Below are positions 1-12,200 of a DNA stretch of 64,000 nucleotides, piece after piece. The position numbers and the translations under genes were made by a program. Source of the DNA: an uncultured Clostridia bacterium (GTDB lineage Bacteria; Bacillota; Clostridia; Oscillospirales; Ruminococcaceae); NCBI GenBank assembly GCA_947589355.1, contig CANPZC010000004.1:1-64000 (forward strand), written 5' to 3'. The first letter of the stretch is position 1. Every line of letters starts with the position of its first letter. The notes beneath the pieces are model-generated. The model had not been told where the DNA came from. It was given only the letters and a program-made list of their open reading frames with translations, and searched no databases.

Positions 1-2190
1 ACTTTCGTTGTATCGTCTACCATTTTAACGGTATCAACGCTGCCATCTTCCGAAACAACAAAAGTTATGTCGCTTGCAACAACGTAACCGTTCGGTGCAG
101 CTTCTTCATGCAGGGTATATTTTTCGCCTGCGGTAAGCTTGCCCTCGATGTAATGCGGTGTGTCGCTTGAAGTCCATTCGTCAACGATGTTACCGTCGCT
201 GTCCTTAACTTGCAGTTTTGCGCCAGCAAGCTCTTTACCGTCGGTTATATCTTGCTTGGATATTTTAACCTTAGTTGTATCGTCTTTCATTGTGACAGTA
301 TCAACGCTGCCATCTTCCGAAACAACAAAAGTTATGTCATTTGCAACAACATAGCCGTTCGGTGCAGCTTCTTCATGCAGGGTATAAGTCTGACCAGCGG
401 TAAGCTTGCCCTCGATATAATGCGGTTTGTCTGTCGAAGTCCATTCGTCTACCACTTTGCCGCTGCTGTCCTTAACTTGCAGTTTTGCCCCTGCGAGTTC
501 TTTTCCGTTGGTAATATCCTGCTTTGAAATCTGAACTTTTGTGGTATCGTCTTTCATTGCGACGGTATCAACGCTGCCGTCTTCCGAAACAACAAAAGTT
601 ATGTCATTTGCAACAACATAGCCGTTCGGCGCAGCCTCTTCATGCAGGGTATAAGTCTGACCAGCGGTAAGCTTGCCCTCGATATAATGCGGTTTGTCTG
701 TCGAAGTCCATTCGTCAACGACCTTGCCGCTGCTGTCCTTAACTTGCAGTTTTGCGCCAGCAAGCTCTTTACCGTCGGTTATATCTTGCTTGGATATTTT
801 AACCTTAGTTGTATCATCTTTCATTGTGACGGTATCAACGCTGCCATCTTCCGAAACAACAAAAGTTATGTCGCTTGCAACAACGTAACCGTTCGGTGCA
901 GCTTCTTCATGCAGGGTATAAGTCTGACCTGCGGTAAGCTTGCCCTCGATGTAGTGAGGTGTGTTGCTCGATGTCCATTCGTCTACAACGTTGCCTGCGC
1001 TGTCTTTAACTTGCAGTTTTGCGCCTGCGAGTTCGTCGTCTCCCGTTATAGTTTTCTTAGAGATCCGAACCTTGGTCGTATCATCACGCATTTCAACAAC
1101 GTCAACGCTGCCATCAGCAGATACCGTAAATTCAATATCGTTTGCAATTACATATCCGTTCGGAGCATATTCTTCGTGCAGTGTGTACGTCTGACCTGCT
1201 ACAAGCTTGCCGTATATATCATGCGGCTCACTGGTGGAAGTCCATTCATCTACAACGTTGCCATTGCTGTCGAGCAGCTGCATTTTCGCGCCTACCAGTT
1301 CATCAGAACCTGTTATAGTTTTCTTTGACACGGTAATTTTTGTCACGTCGTCAGTCATGGTGACTTCGGTAACTTTTCCTGTCGGATCAACTGTAAACGC
1401 AATGTCTTTCGCAACTACATATCCGTCGGGAGCAAGTTCCTCGTGCAGCGTATATGTCGCGCCAGCTATAAGCTTGCCGTTTATTTTGTGAGGTTCGTTT
1501 GTCGAAGTCCAACTATCCACAATACTGCCTTTACTGTCTTTGATTTGCAGTTTAGCTCCTGCAAGCTCTGCATTGTTGGTGATGTCTTTCTTATAAACCG
1601 TGACTTTGGTTATATCATCAGTCATGGTAACTTCGGTGATTTTACCTGTCGGATCAACTGTAAACGCAATGTCTTTCGCAACTACATATCCGTCGGGAGC
1701 AAGTTCCTCGTGCAGCGTATATGTCGCGCCTGCGATAAGTTTGCCGTTAATCTTGTGCGGCTCATTTGTCGAAGTCCAACTATCCACAATGCTGCCTTTG
1801 CTGTCTTTGATTTGCAGTTTTGCGCCTGCCAGCTCTGCGCTGTTGGTGATGTCTTTCTTATAAACCGTAACTTTTGTTATATCGTCGGTCATGGTTATAA
1901 TAGGCTCACCGTCAACTGTAGAGGTGGTGCTTACCCCTGTAACTTTGCCGTTTGTATCTACATTAAAGCTTATATCTTGTGCCAAAACATAACCGTTCGG
2001 CGCGGCTTCTTCATGGAGTACATAGCTGCCTGCCGCAACACATTCAACAAGGTGTGCGCTGCTGCCGCTAGTCCAACTGTCTATAACGCTGCCTGTGGAA
2101 GTGCGCAGCTGCATTTTTGCGCCTGCGAGTTCCGCATTGCCTGTTACAGATTTTTTAGAAAGCCATATATTTATAGGCTGATCTTCCTCT
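1..2190 (-). repeat. Tandem 267-bp repeats encoding 89-residue adhesin modules
   Basis: The marker GTCCA(A/T)TC recurs at 172, 439, 706, 973, 1240, 1507 and 1774, exactly 267 bp apart, then at 2071 after a 30-bp insertion. That makes eight copies in the window, continuing off the left edge. The copies at 439 and 706 are almost identical in DNA, while those at 1240-1774 form a second, diverged group. This pattern implies recent amplification by unequal recombination within the adhesin gene. Confidence 0.9.
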
Positions 2191-4229
2191 TGGAATGTTA
2201 CCGTCTGTCCCTGTGAAGTTATAGAAACATTTTTCTGCTCGGTACTGAGCTTATACCCTTGCGGAGCAGTCAGCTCACGAATGATATAATTGCCGTAAGG
2301 TACTTTATCAAAGGTAAATACTCCGTCGCTGCCGCTTGTTGCGGTCTTATATGCCGTAGACGTATTAAAGGTCGTCGTACCCTCTTTGAAAAGACCATAA
2401 ACAGCGCCGACAAGCTTCTTGCTGGGGTCGTTCTTGTCTACCTTTGTACCCTTTATACTGCCGTAAACTTCGTAGTTCGTAAACGGCGCATCGGAAGATG
2501 TTTCGGCAACTATGTTTACTGTGACCGTATCACTGTACGCTTTAAATCTCGGATCACCGCAAGTTTCTTCTACAACATAGCCCGTATCTATAGGCATATC
2601 GGTAACTACTGCCTTGTGGGTAGATGTGCCGAGCTTTATCTTAGTCGCGTTTGCCTCTGTAGCAGTCGTGCTTTTGTACTTATATGTGCCTGCGGCTGCA
2701 TCTACCGTATCAAGTACAAGGTACTGACCCGACTTGTCTTTAATAGTGAACGTCAGACTTGTATATGCGCTGTCAGGTATAGGCGTGTTTTTTTCTACCA
2801 TGTCTACTTTCTTGTCTATTTCAAGAGAGCCGCCTTGTATTTTTTCGTTATTGACTTGCAGAGTTGAAGCCGACGAAGCCGAAACGGTAAACTCTTTTAC
2901 ATATGATGACGGCGGATTTTGCAGTCCTGCCGATTTAAGACCCGTGGGAGAACCGCGCCACGACTCATATATGCGGTATGTGCCATACGGCAGACCTGCC
3001 AGTATAAACTCGCCCTTATCGTCAAGTTTAAGCTGCCACGGGTCGCTGCCGTTGCCAACACGACTATATGTGTATTTGTTTCCGCTGCTTGTGAAATATA
3101 CAAAGTTCCATGTGTTGCCCGTTTTAGCCTGAAGCGCAAAATACAGGCTGCCTTTTATGCTTGAATAGTTAGGCACATTAGCAATGGTTTCATCACCGGC
3201 ATATTTCTGCACGGTTATAGGCGGACCAGACGGTCGTGTAGCTTGTACAGCAAGCCAAGCAGTCACAGTATCGGGGTTAGCACCACGGGCTACAGACTGA
3301 CCGCTTGTTCCTCTAGTGGAGTTTGAATAAACATACACCATATTATAGTCATTATTAACTGTTGACTGCTTTATGCTAGATACAGGCAGGGGATTAGTTA
3401 TTTCATGGTCTGTCCATAGATAATACTTATTATTGCCGGGGTCAGCGCTATTAGCGCCTTGATTTACAACGTGTATACCTTTCGCTTCAAGTTTGCTTGT
3501 CCAGCCAAAATCGTTCCATATTGAGGGCACTCTTGAAACAGTAGCTTCAAATCGACCGTTTGCGGAATTATATTTAAGCTGCACAGGGTGCGCTTTGGCA
3601 TTTGCTTCTGAAGTGTACCAGCCTGATACATAATGGTTCTTAACGCTGTTTACAATGTTGTTATAAGCTTTTACTGTATCACTTCTGTATGGCGAAGTAT
3701 AATAATTGATAAGCGGCGTTGCGCAGGAACTTGTACCGGCACTATAGTTGAAACCACGCAAAGGCGCACTTGAATTATACCACTGATAGCCGGCAACTTC
3801 CCAAACAAGCAGCTGGGTGGCATCAAAATAAGCCTTGTTATTTCTTGAAATAGAATGGTTATAATAGCCGTAATGCATGATAAGACCTATATCGCGTTTG
3901 CGGTTAGAATTCAAATTATCCCAGCGGTCTCCGTCGTGGCTGTCATTGTAATGATATGTATCATCATGAAAACACGATGTGTTAAATTCAAGACACAATG
4001 CCGGCCATTCCGAACCGCTAATGTTGAGCCATATCTGCTGTATACTATGCGACTCGGTAGGTGTATACGGATTGCCGGTGTTCAGCACTCCGCCCGTTGC
4101 GTCCATATGCGCTACATAACAGTCAAACTCCAAAGCGCTTGCAACAGTCGGTGCTGCCGTAGAAATAAAAAGCGCCATGACTAAGAGCATGGCGATGAAT
4201 TTCTGCGCTATTTTATTTTTAGTATGCAT
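1..4229 (-). CDS. Large surface adhesin: thioester domain plus SpaA/Cna-B-like repeats (3' end off window)
   Basis: Start ATG at 4229 follows AAAGGAAG; 1409 codons are visible and the frame is open to the left edge. Residues 1-31 form a signal peptide (positive N-terminus, hydrophobic core, TAAPTVAS). The first ~300 residues fit a thioester adhesin domain: Cys79 in PALCLEF and Gln139 in DATQLLVWE match the Cys/TQxxxW pair that makes an internal thioester in Gram-positive adhesins. One SpaA-like prealbumin-type domain sits near residues 590-670 (KGTKVDKNDPSKKLVGAVYGL). It is followed by eight visible copies of an 89-residue Cna-B-like unit (LAGAKLQIKDSKG...DSWTSTNEPH). The protein is probably sortase-anchored and binds a host or neighbouring cell surface, but the LPxTG end is outside the window. 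It lies inside the integrated element, so it may be cargo. Family is fairly sure; ligand unknown. Confidence 0.85.
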   Translation of the reverse strand, partial: MHTKNKIAQKFIAMLLVMALFISTAAPTVASALEFDCYVAHMDATGGVLNTGNPYTPTESHSIQQIWLNISGSEWPALCLEFNTSCFHDDTYHYNDSHDGDRWDNLNSNRKRDIGLIMHYGYYNHSISRNNKAYFDATQLLVWEVAGYQWYNSSAPLRGFNYSAGTSSCATPLINYYTSPYRSDTVKAYNNIVNSVKNHYVSGWYTSEANAKAHPVQLKYNSANGRFEATVSRVPSIWNDFGWTSKLEAKGIHVVNQGANSADPGNNKYYLWTDHEITNPLPVSSIKQSTVNNDYNMVYVYSNSTRGTSGQSVARGANPDTVTAWLAVQATRPSGPPITVQKYAGDETIANVPNYSSIKGSLYFALQAKTGNTWNFVYFTSSGNKYTYSRVGNGSDPWQLKLDDKGEFILAGLPYGTYRIYESWRGSPTGLKSAGLQNPPSSYVKEFTVSASSASTLQVNNEKIQGGSLEIDKKVDMVEKNTPIPDSAYTSLTFTIKDKSGQYLVLDTVDAAAGTYKYKSTTATEANATKIKLGTSTHKAVVTDMPIDTGYVVEETCGDPRFKAYSDTVTVNIVAETSSDAPFTNYEVYGSIKGTKVDKNDPSKKLVGAVYGLFKEGTTTFNTSTAYKTATSGSDGVFTFDKVPYGNYIIRELTAPQGYKLSTEQKNVSITSQGQTVTFQEEDQPINIWLSKKSVTGNAELAGAKMQLRTSTGSVIDSWTSGSSAHLVECVAAGSYVLHEEAAPNGYVLAQDISFNVDTNGKVTGVSTTSTVDGEPIITMTDDITKVTVYKKDITNSAELAGAKLQIKDSKGSIVDSWTSTNEPHKINGKLIAGATYTLHEELAPDGYVVAKDIAFTVDPTGKITEVTMTDDITKVTVYKKDITNNAELAGAKLQIKDSKGSIVDSWTSTNEPHKINGKLIAGATYTLHEELAPDGYVVAKDIAFTVDPTGKVTEVTMTDDVTKITVSKKTITGSDELVGAKMQLLDSNGNVVDEWTSTSEPHDIYGKLVAGQTYTLHEEYAPNGYVIANDIEFTVSADGSVDVVEMRDDTTKVRISKKTITGDDELAGAKLQVKDSAGNVVDEWTSSNTPHYIEGKLTAGQTYTLHEEAAPNGYVVASDITFVVSEDGSVDTVTMKDDTTKVKISKQDITDGKELAGAKLQVKDSSGKVVDEWTSTDKPHYIEGKLTAGQTYTLHEEAAPNGYVVANDITFVVSEDGSVDTVAMKDDTTKVQISKQDITNGKELAGAKLQVKDSSGKVVDEWTSTDKPHYIEGKLTAGQTYTLHEEAAPNGYVVANDITFVVSEDGSVDTVTMKDDTTKVKISKQDITDGKELAGAKLQVKDSDGNIVDEWTSSDTPHYIEGKLTAGEKYTLHEEAAPNGYVVASDITFVVSEDGSVDTVKMVDDTTK

Positions 4230-4373
4230 ATAGTGTTTCTTCCTTTCATTTAGATTTTTTGCCGAATGAGTATATCCACATACTTGTGCATTAAGGTGGT
4301 CGCGGTGTGTTCATGTTCACATTTCCTTTCGTTGTTTTCTTTTTCTGTCAGATAAAAAATATTTTTTTGCATG

Positions 4374-4404
4374 AAAAAAGACTTCCCGAAAAGAGAAGTC
4401 TTTT
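4374..4404 (-). terminator. Intrinsic terminator after the CAP-domain gene
   Basis: Stem AAAAGACTTC / GAAGTCTTTT with a short loop, followed on the minus strand by a run of T. It overlaps the stop codon of the CAP gene and isolates the adhesin gene, whose ~145-nt upstream region I could not assign a convincing promoter. Confidence 0.8.
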
Positions 4405-5428
4405 AATTGTATATTACCTGTGAGTGTTCTGAATAGCCCTCAACTACTAAAAGTATTGCTGTACCACCTGTTCCCGGATAACCTATTTTTTCATAATCAT
4501 AATATCCTACAGCACCTAATTTTGCATTAGGGTTCAACATAATATCACGATGCGGTGGTGAAGTCATAAGACCTTTAGCAAAACAGGACGTGTCATATGG
4601 ATCACCGCCACCTAGACATTCGCCAAAGTAGCCGTTCATATAATACACTGTTCCGTCTGGTAGTGGTTCATTGAAAATAGAATAAAACGGACTTCCGTCT
4701 GGTCTATAATGAGCAAGACAATGATACACAACATCTTCTTCGGCTCTGGTCATAGCACATTCTTTTATCCACGGGTCGAGGACTAGCGGCTCAAGACCAG
4801 CATTTATTCTTTCTTCGTTTACAGCCGCAAACATTTCGTCAGCAAGTTCGGAGTCGGTTTTATTGACTTTCGGTGGCGTAGTTGTCAGACTTGGATAATA
4901 TTCTTCAAGAAGCCATTGATTATAGTCCCTTTGTTCCTCCCAGTCAAGCGACCAGTATTCTTCGGTCGTCAGCTCTCTTGTCCACACTCTCTTTGTCGTG
5001 GTCGCAGGCTTTGCGGCAGGCTTATTCGGCTCGGTCGTCGGATTTGCGGTCGGCGTTTTATTTTCTGCCGGTGTGTCTTTATTCGGCACGGCGGCAGGCT
5101 TGTTTTCATCAGCCGTTTGCTTCGCTGCCGTAGTGGTCGCGCTGTCAGAGGTGGTCGTTGTTTCTGCCGTGGTGGTGTTCTCAGGAGTGGTCGTTTCGCT
5201 TTCTGCAGTGGTCGTGGTGGTCGGCTCGCCTTTTGCAGTGGTCGTGGTGGTCGGCTCGCTCTGAGGCGCAGTGGTCACAGCCGCCGTATCTGCTGCAGTT
5301 TCCGCAGTTGCCGCCGTGGTAACTTCGCTCGGCTGCACAGCCGCAGGCTCACTGTCCGCGCTCCTGCCGCACGAGCAAAGAGCAAACGCCATTGTAAAAG
5401 CCGCTATTGTTGCTATTATTTTTTTCAT
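4403..5428 (-). CDS. CAP (SCP-like) domain lipoprotein with Thr-rich linker
   Basis: I chose the ATG at 5428 (MKKIIATIAAF) because AAAGGAG lies about 10 nt upstream; a GTG three codons earlier sits directly on that site. Residues 1-20 are a lipoprotein-type signal ending ALCSC. A long linker rich in Thr, Ala, Pro and Glu (about residues 30-150) follows. The C-terminal ~150 residues are a CAP domain: EERINAGLEPLVLD, AMTRAEEDVVYH, HYRPDGSPF and SPPHRDIMLNP. Bacterial CAP proteins are secreted or surface-attached and of poorly known function. The preceding gene ends 29 nt upstream, so the two are probably co-transcribed. Domain call is strong; role unknown. Confidence 0.85.
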   Translation of the reverse strand: MKKIIATIAAFTMAFALCSCGRSADSEPAAVQPSEVTTAATAETAADTAAVTTAPQSEPTTTTTAKGEPTTTTTAESETTTPENTTTAETTTTSDSATTTAAKQTADENKPAAVPNKDTPAENKTPTANPTTEPNKPAAKPATTTKRVWTRELTTEEYWSLDWEEQRDYNQWLLEEYYPSLTTTPPKVNKTDSELADEMFAAVNEERINAGLEPLVLDPWIKECAMTRAEEDVVYHCLAHYRPDGSPFYSIFNEPLPDGTVYYMNGYFGECLGGGDPYDTSCFAKGLMTSPPHRDIMLNPNAKLGAVGYYDYEKIGYPGTGGTAILLVVEGYSEHSQVIYN

Positions 5429-5457
5429 GTCGGTCACACTCCTTTGTTGTGTTTCGG

Positions 5458-6072
5458 TTATAAACCTGTCGGTGTGTTGTATGTTCCCAATCTATCCATA
5501 TCGGAATCGAGTTTACGCTGCGCATCTGTCAAATTCAGATACTTGTCAGTGTATACATACAACGGGTCAAATACTTCTTCAAGGCTTGCCTTGTAACTTA
5601 TGAGATAGCTATAACTCAGGTGCATATCATCATAGTATTCATCGGGCAAATCAGCTTGCTCACCTTTATTCAATGTCATTTCGGTGCAGTAACTGCCTGC
5701 GCTGTCAAACCACATTTGCTTGTAGTTCTCCTTTTCCTCATCACTCAGCCATTCCCACGCCATTGAACGCATCGGCGCGCTCTGTAAATACTTCATATGC
5801 TGTTCCCACTTATCTTCAAAGACAAGTCCTATCGGTTGTGCCTGAGTTATGGCACGATGCAGCATGGGATACTTCTGTCGTATCAATATTCGCTCAGGCA
5901 TATACCAACCGCTGAACACCTTGTTAAGAACACGGTATTTTCTCTCCTGCGCAATAGCCTTGTAATCATCGCCTAAGAAATTATCGAGTTTTGATTCGTC
6001 TAAGTACATTATATCCCCATCATCGTCTTTTGTCAAGTAACCTCTTGTTTCTACAAATTCTATCTCAGTCAT
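5458..6072 (-). CDS. Uncharacterised acidic 204-residue protein
   Basis: Starts with ATG preceded by AAGGAGG at good spacing, so it is very likely translated. I do not recognise the family. It has no signal peptide or membrane segment; it is rich in Asp, Glu, Tyr and Trp, with an N-terminal IEFVETRGYLTKDDDGD and a helical middle (EWLSDEEKENYKQMWFD). The CAP lipoprotein follows after 29 nt, suggesting one operon. It may be a small cytoplasmic protein of the integrated element. Confidence 0.65.
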   Translation of the reverse strand: MTEIEFVETRGYLTKDDDGDIMYLDESKLDNFLGDDYKAIAQERKYRVLNKVFSGWYMPERILIRQKYPMLHRAITQAQPIGLVFEDKWEQHMKYLQSAPMRSMAWEWLSDEEKENYKQMWFDSAGSYCTEMTLNKGEQADLPDEYYDDMHLSYSYLISYKASLEEVFDPLYVYTDKYLNLTDAQRKLDSDMDRLGTYNTPTGL

Positions 6073-6255
6073 TTTCGTAACCTCCTTATACTTTTCTAAT
6101 TATATTATATCACAGAATTGTTAATTAGTCAATATATTTATCACAACGAAAACCGTAAAAATAAGATTTTGTAGCTATGCACAAAACAGATCTGAATTAT
6201 TTTGTTAAATTGCACAAGGCGCATCGAAATACGCCTTGCACAATCATAACACTGA

Positions 6256-9200
6256 TTATCTTTTGTTTGCAGATTTTTTTGTATCATCTAACAAAAGACC
6301 GTCATTGACACTTTCTCCACTGCCTATAGACAAGGCAGCGTTAAGCTCACGAAGTCTTTCAGATTTCTCTTTAAGTTCGTGTTCGTATGGGAACGGGGTA
6401 TCAATTATATTTTTGCATCGCACTATATCTTCACCAAGACTTATCTCTTCTTGCTTATACCGCTCCAGCAATTCGGGCAGCTTTTTATCTATCATATTAT
6501 CGAGCTTTGCAATCGTGCCAATCTCTGAATCGCTCAATTCATTTTCAAGCGTAATTCCTTTTGCCGAAAGCATTATTTTGTAAACGGTGTCCAATGTAAG
6601 AAAATACTGAATTTTCATCGTTGAAATATTGAAGCCTCTGTAGCTGCCGATGATCCGACGGTCAACACCACCCACTGTTTTGGCGTTTTGAATTATTGCC
6701 ATGCCGCCGTCCTGCCTTTTGTTGTAAGTATTACCTGCGACGGTTATCGTGAAATCCTCACCCTCTTGCTTTGGATAACCGAGCGCGTAATCATTCGCGA
6801 CAGTGTATTTGGCTATCTTTTCTTTTACTTCTGACAGTCTTTGAGGTATTTCAAAGTCCAACCGGCGTTTTGCATCAGCAACAGATTGTTTGTACTGTCC
6901 TTGCTGAAATGTAAGTCTTTTTACTGCAACGTCCAGTTCAAGCTGCTCTTTTATGCGGCTGTCGCCGATTGACAAAGCTTTAATTTCAGCATAGTTCAGC
7001 GACTGCTCGTCAAGGTCATCTACAGAACGACCAACGCCCTTGCCGCTCATTATCTGACTTATCATTCGCCACTTATTCTCTATTGTCTGCCATGAATAAG
7101 CATCGAACGTGTCTTTGGTGACGTAGCGGAATATCTCAACTTCACCGCAGCGGTTGCCGAAGCGCAGTATACGTCCCTCGCGCTGCTCAACATCAGACGG
7201 TCGCCACGGAACATCTATATGGTGTAATGCGCATAGCCTTTCCTGCATATTCGTTCCTGCACCCATTTTTTCGGTTGAACCCATGATAATACGGATATTG
7301 CCCTTGCTTACGTCGTCAAACATTTTCTGCTTTTGAGCATCGGTCTTTGCCTCGTGAATATATCTGATTTCATGTTCGGGTATACCTTTTTCTATAAGTT
7401 TGCTCTTAATATCATCATACAGATTAAACTCACCATTCTTCGGCGTAGACTTATCCAAAAAAACAGCCTGCGTAAGTTTATCAGCATCAGTTGCAAAATA
7501 TTTATCTGCAATATTTTGTACCGCCACATTTATTTTACTGTCGGGTCTGTCCTCTGCATCTTGCGATACCAGTCGAAAATCCAAAGCGCACATCTTACCG
7601 TCGTTAGTTATTTTAAGCATATTATCTTCGTGCGGATCTACTATATGGCTTCTTATAGCATCAGCTCTCTCTCCACAATCGCGGATAAACTCTTTTTGCT
7701 CTGAGGACGGTTCACATACACAAACAGTATAAGCGTTATTTTTCAGCTTTGGTATTTCAAGATTTATCATTTCCTGCGTTTGAATATCAGCGCAGCTTTT
7801 GAATATGGTCATCAGCTCGTCTATATTGTTAAAAGAGGTACAACGTTTTTTAGGACGGTAGCCGCTGCCTGTCGGATCGAGGTCTATCACGGTATCTATA
7901 GTGATGAAATTTGCTGCAAAAGAATCAAAGTGTTGAAGCCCTTTAGATTTCAAAAAATCGGGCTGTAAATAGCGAAGCATAGTATATAATTCAGTCATAC
8001 TGTTTGAAACAGGTGTTCCAGTAGCAAAAACAACTCCTTTGTTGCCGTTGTTTATTTCTGAAATATATCGTATCTTCCACATCATATCTTCACTTCTTTT
8101 TGATTCGCTGGTGCTTATACCGCCAATGCGTCCAAGCCTTGTAAGCGTGGACAAGTTCTTATATGCGTGAGCTTCGTCAATAAACAACGCATCTACTCCC
8201 AACTTTTCAAACTCTATAATATCATCGGTATTCAACATTTCAAGTCGTCTGAATTTTTCTTCCAAAACTCTTTTCATACGTTCCAGTTCTTTGACCGAAA
8301 GCCCTTTGTCTTTACACATATTTATGTAAGTCTGACATTCTTCTATTTCTTCTTCATAGTATCGTTCTCTGCGGTCTTTTGATAACTCGATCATACCAAA
8401 AGTGGACTGTCCCATTATGATAGCATCATAATCACCTGTAGCGATACGAGAAATGAATTTCTTTCGGTTTTCCTTACTGAAATCGCTTGTAGTGGCAGCT
8501 AAAACATTTGCATTAGGATATTGCCGCAGAAAACTTGTTGCCCATTGCTCAATAAGATGATTTGGTACAACAAACAGCGGCTTATTAGCAACACCAACAC
8601 GCCGCATCTCCATAGCCATTGCCGTCATTTCATACGTCTTGCCAGCACCAACACAGTGAGCAACAAGAGTGTTGCCGCTGTAAAGTGCCCTGGCAACAAC
8701 GTCTTTCTGATAAGGCTTTAGCTCTATATCACTGCTCATTCCGTCAAATCGCAAATGCGATCCGTCAAAATGTCTTGCCACTTCACAATTTATTTTATTA
8801 TTGTATACCTCCTCCAATGCTTTCTTGCGCATATCATTTGACCATATCCAATCGTCAAAAACCTGTTTTATCTTTTCCTGCATATTCACAGCCTTTGCGG
8901 TTTCTTCGCGATTGAACACTCTGACATCGCTGCCCTTTGCGCTGTCATACACTTTATCGTATATTCGTATATCCTGCATATTAAGAGTATGTTCGAGAAT
9001 ATGCAAAGCGTTCATTCTTGAAGTACCGTATTCAAGATTTCCGGTTTTATAATTCGCATACGCTTTATCAGCGATCCGCCAGGTAGCCGTAGGCTCAAAA
9101 TGTTCAACTGTAAATCTTTCGCCGAGTATCTTTTCAGATATAAAATCTTCAATATACCTCGGCGGTATCCATGAAGAACCGAGCTGAACATGAATTTCCT

Positions 9201-12200
9201 CGCTGTATAACCATTGAGGCTGTACCTTTTCCAATGCAGAAACATTCGCTGCAAAACTCTCATCACTTGACACAGCCTGTCTTGCAACTCTTAATTTTTC
9301 CCGAACGTTACCCGAAAGATATTCATCTGCCGTGACGTAATTGTCTGTATACGGTATCTTGAAGATTTGAGTACCGTTCAGCTTCTCTACACATTCTTCC
9401 ACGGGGGTATCACATAGAGAACTTATGTAGTCTAAATCAAGGCGCGCCTTGTTCTGCATACATACAGTAAAAGCATCTGAAACGGTATCGCAGTGAGTAA
9501 CAGTATACCTTGGTCTGATAGTCCTCTGTGAAAACAACTTAGTTTTCTGATATACCGCCTTACCGTTACTGTCCTCTGATACTTTTTCTTCAAGAGCTTT
9601 ACAGAAAATAGCGATATTACCATTAGGTACAAGCCCTGACGTGTCAAGCGAATTGTTCAAATACCCGTAATTACTTACATATTCATCATATATCTCGTTC
9701 AAATACCGCTGTGTGCTTTGCAAGGAATTATCATCTACGCCATTCAGCTGGCTATCAATAACGCTTTTAGCCGTATTATAGATGTTTATCACAGCCATAG
9801 ACTGCAATTCCTTTTTTCTGCTGTCAAGTTTGATAGGTACTAATATCATACCATCTCGTCTATATATGATGTCATTCATTACAACATATGAATCGACTGG
9901 AACATTTTCGGGCGCAGGGATAACAATATTATAAATATCATTTGCATCAGTTCCATTGATAAGTTCTTCGGGTGATACAAATGCAGATTCGTTCTGCTGA
10001 TATATTATATTGTTGCCGAGATTATCAATGCAATCGCTGAGAGCCTGTTCTAAAGATTTATCTTCAAACGGCTTGACGGTAAGCTCCCGACCAAATCTGC
10101 CCGAAACATCTTCAAGTGTACCGCAGACCATTTCGGGGTGTTCCGTGTAATAAGAGTTTATTTTATGATAGTCATCATAAAAGTAATAGTGACCATCTTT
10201 TTCTAAGCCTTTGCCAACAGGCACGCTGCTGTTGCTTATTCCTACCCAACTATCCAGTTTTGAAGTTATCTCATCGCGTTTTTGCAGGAATATTATGTCA
10301 GAAACGACCGTTGTTCCTGCCGCTGCCGAAAAAGTATTGTTAGGAAGTCTTATCGCTCCGATAAATTTACAACGTTCGGCGATGTAATTTCTTGCCTTGC
10401 TGTTAGCCTTGTCCAAAGTGCTTGACGATGTTACAAAAGCAATTATACCACCGCTGCGAACCTTATCTATCGTTTTTGCAAAGAAATAATCGTGAATAGA
10501 AAAGTGCAGTTTATTATACTTTTTATCATCTACCGAAAAGTTTCCGAACGGTACGTTTCCTATTGCAACGTCAATACTATTGTCCGCTACAGAAGAATTT
10601 TCGTAACCCGTTATCTTTATATCGGCATTTGGATAAAGCTGCTTTGCAATTCTTCCCGAAATACTGTCTAACTCTATTCCTACAAGTTTAGAATTATCAT
10701 GTATCTCTTTCGGCATAGCACCGAAGAAGTTGCCTATCGCCATTGACGGCTCTAATATCCTGCCGCCGCTAAAGCCCATTCTTTCAATTGCTTTATACAT
10801 AGCCTTGATAACTACAGGCGGAGTATAAAAAGCTGACAAAACAGATCCACGAGCTGAAGTATACTCACTTTCAGTCAAAAGGCTTTTAAGTTCTTCATAT
10901 TCAGTCGGCGACTTGTTTATGTCAAAAACATTGTCAAGTCCGCCCCAACCTACATAACGTGCCAAAATGTCTTGTTCTTCTGATGTGGCAGCTCTTTTTT
11001 CTTCTTCAAGCTGTTTAAGCAAGCGAATTGCATTAACATTGTTTCTGTATCTCACTTTCGGCGGAGCAACACCGATATTATCGTCAGAAATAAAATAATC
11101 GTTATAAGTCTGCGCTATACTGTCGGTTTGCTTTTGCCTTATGAGCGCACTTTCAACGCTCGGAATATCATTCTGCACAATGGTCGTAGATGTTGTATCT
11201 GACTTTTGCAATTCAACATGGTCGTCGGCAACATCTGTAACGAGCAATTCTTCGCCTTTAATCTTAATAGTATCGCCAACATCGAGGGTATCAATAGGAG
11301 ATACTTCCTTAAGAACGGGTTCAGCTGTTTCAGTCACAGCATCATTTATTTGCTGTTCCGAATCATCTAAAATAACGCTATTGCCCCTTTTATCCGTATA
11401 GGTAATAAGGGAATATGGCGAATTAGTAATATTATTCAGCCAAGTACGAGTAAATCGTATAGCATCAGTTTGTTCGCTGCTGTTATCAGAATATGCATAG
11501 TAAACACCCATGCCCGAACTTTCATAAGATATAGGCACAATTCTTCTCTTGATGTCATCTACTATGTAACACATTTCGGGGTCATACATAAGGTCGCCGT
11601 TCTGAGTATAGAAATGCGCCATAGCAAAGGTTTTATCGCCTATCCACTCAATATACAACGGCTCATATCCCGAATCTTTTTCATTAACATCATACTTCTC
11701 ATAGAGGTGTTCACGAGAAATAATATCAGGAAAGACTTTCTTAAAGCTATCATACAAAGTATTTGTAATGTCTTTTACAACAGGAGCATTATGATAATCA
11801 ACTGATACTTGCTCTGATATTTTCTTAGATGCTATTTCATCATAAATAATATCTTGCGCACAATCTCGTTCAAGACTATACTCTCTGTTTCGTTCAAACG
11901 CTGCTTGTGTATTTGTCAAGCAATCCTGCGCAGCCTCAAAGCTAATGTATTTTCGGCTATCAACAAGTTTGCATAACCTCTTATCCACTTTGTCCCACGG
12001 AGCAAAAACACGTCTTTCATATTCGCCGTTAACATGGATAAGCAATCCTGTGTCCGTAACTTCTATGGTGTATTTACCATTATCGTCAGTGCTGCTTATA
12101 AATTCGTTCTTATATAATGTAATACGACTATAGGCATTTTTATCTGTAAGAACAGCCGATTGAATACGAAACTTACCGTACATTTCCGACGTTTCACAGA

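Noticed and set aside
160..3164. Plus-strand frames across the adhesin repeats
   Set aside because: They are mirror images of the 267-bp repeat on the opposite strand of a long, clearly coding gene.
4250..4320. Seven-codon ORF MNTPRPP with a ribosome-like site upstream of the adhesin gene
   Set aside because: Too short, and no regulatory logic (attenuator or repeated regulatory codons) is visible.
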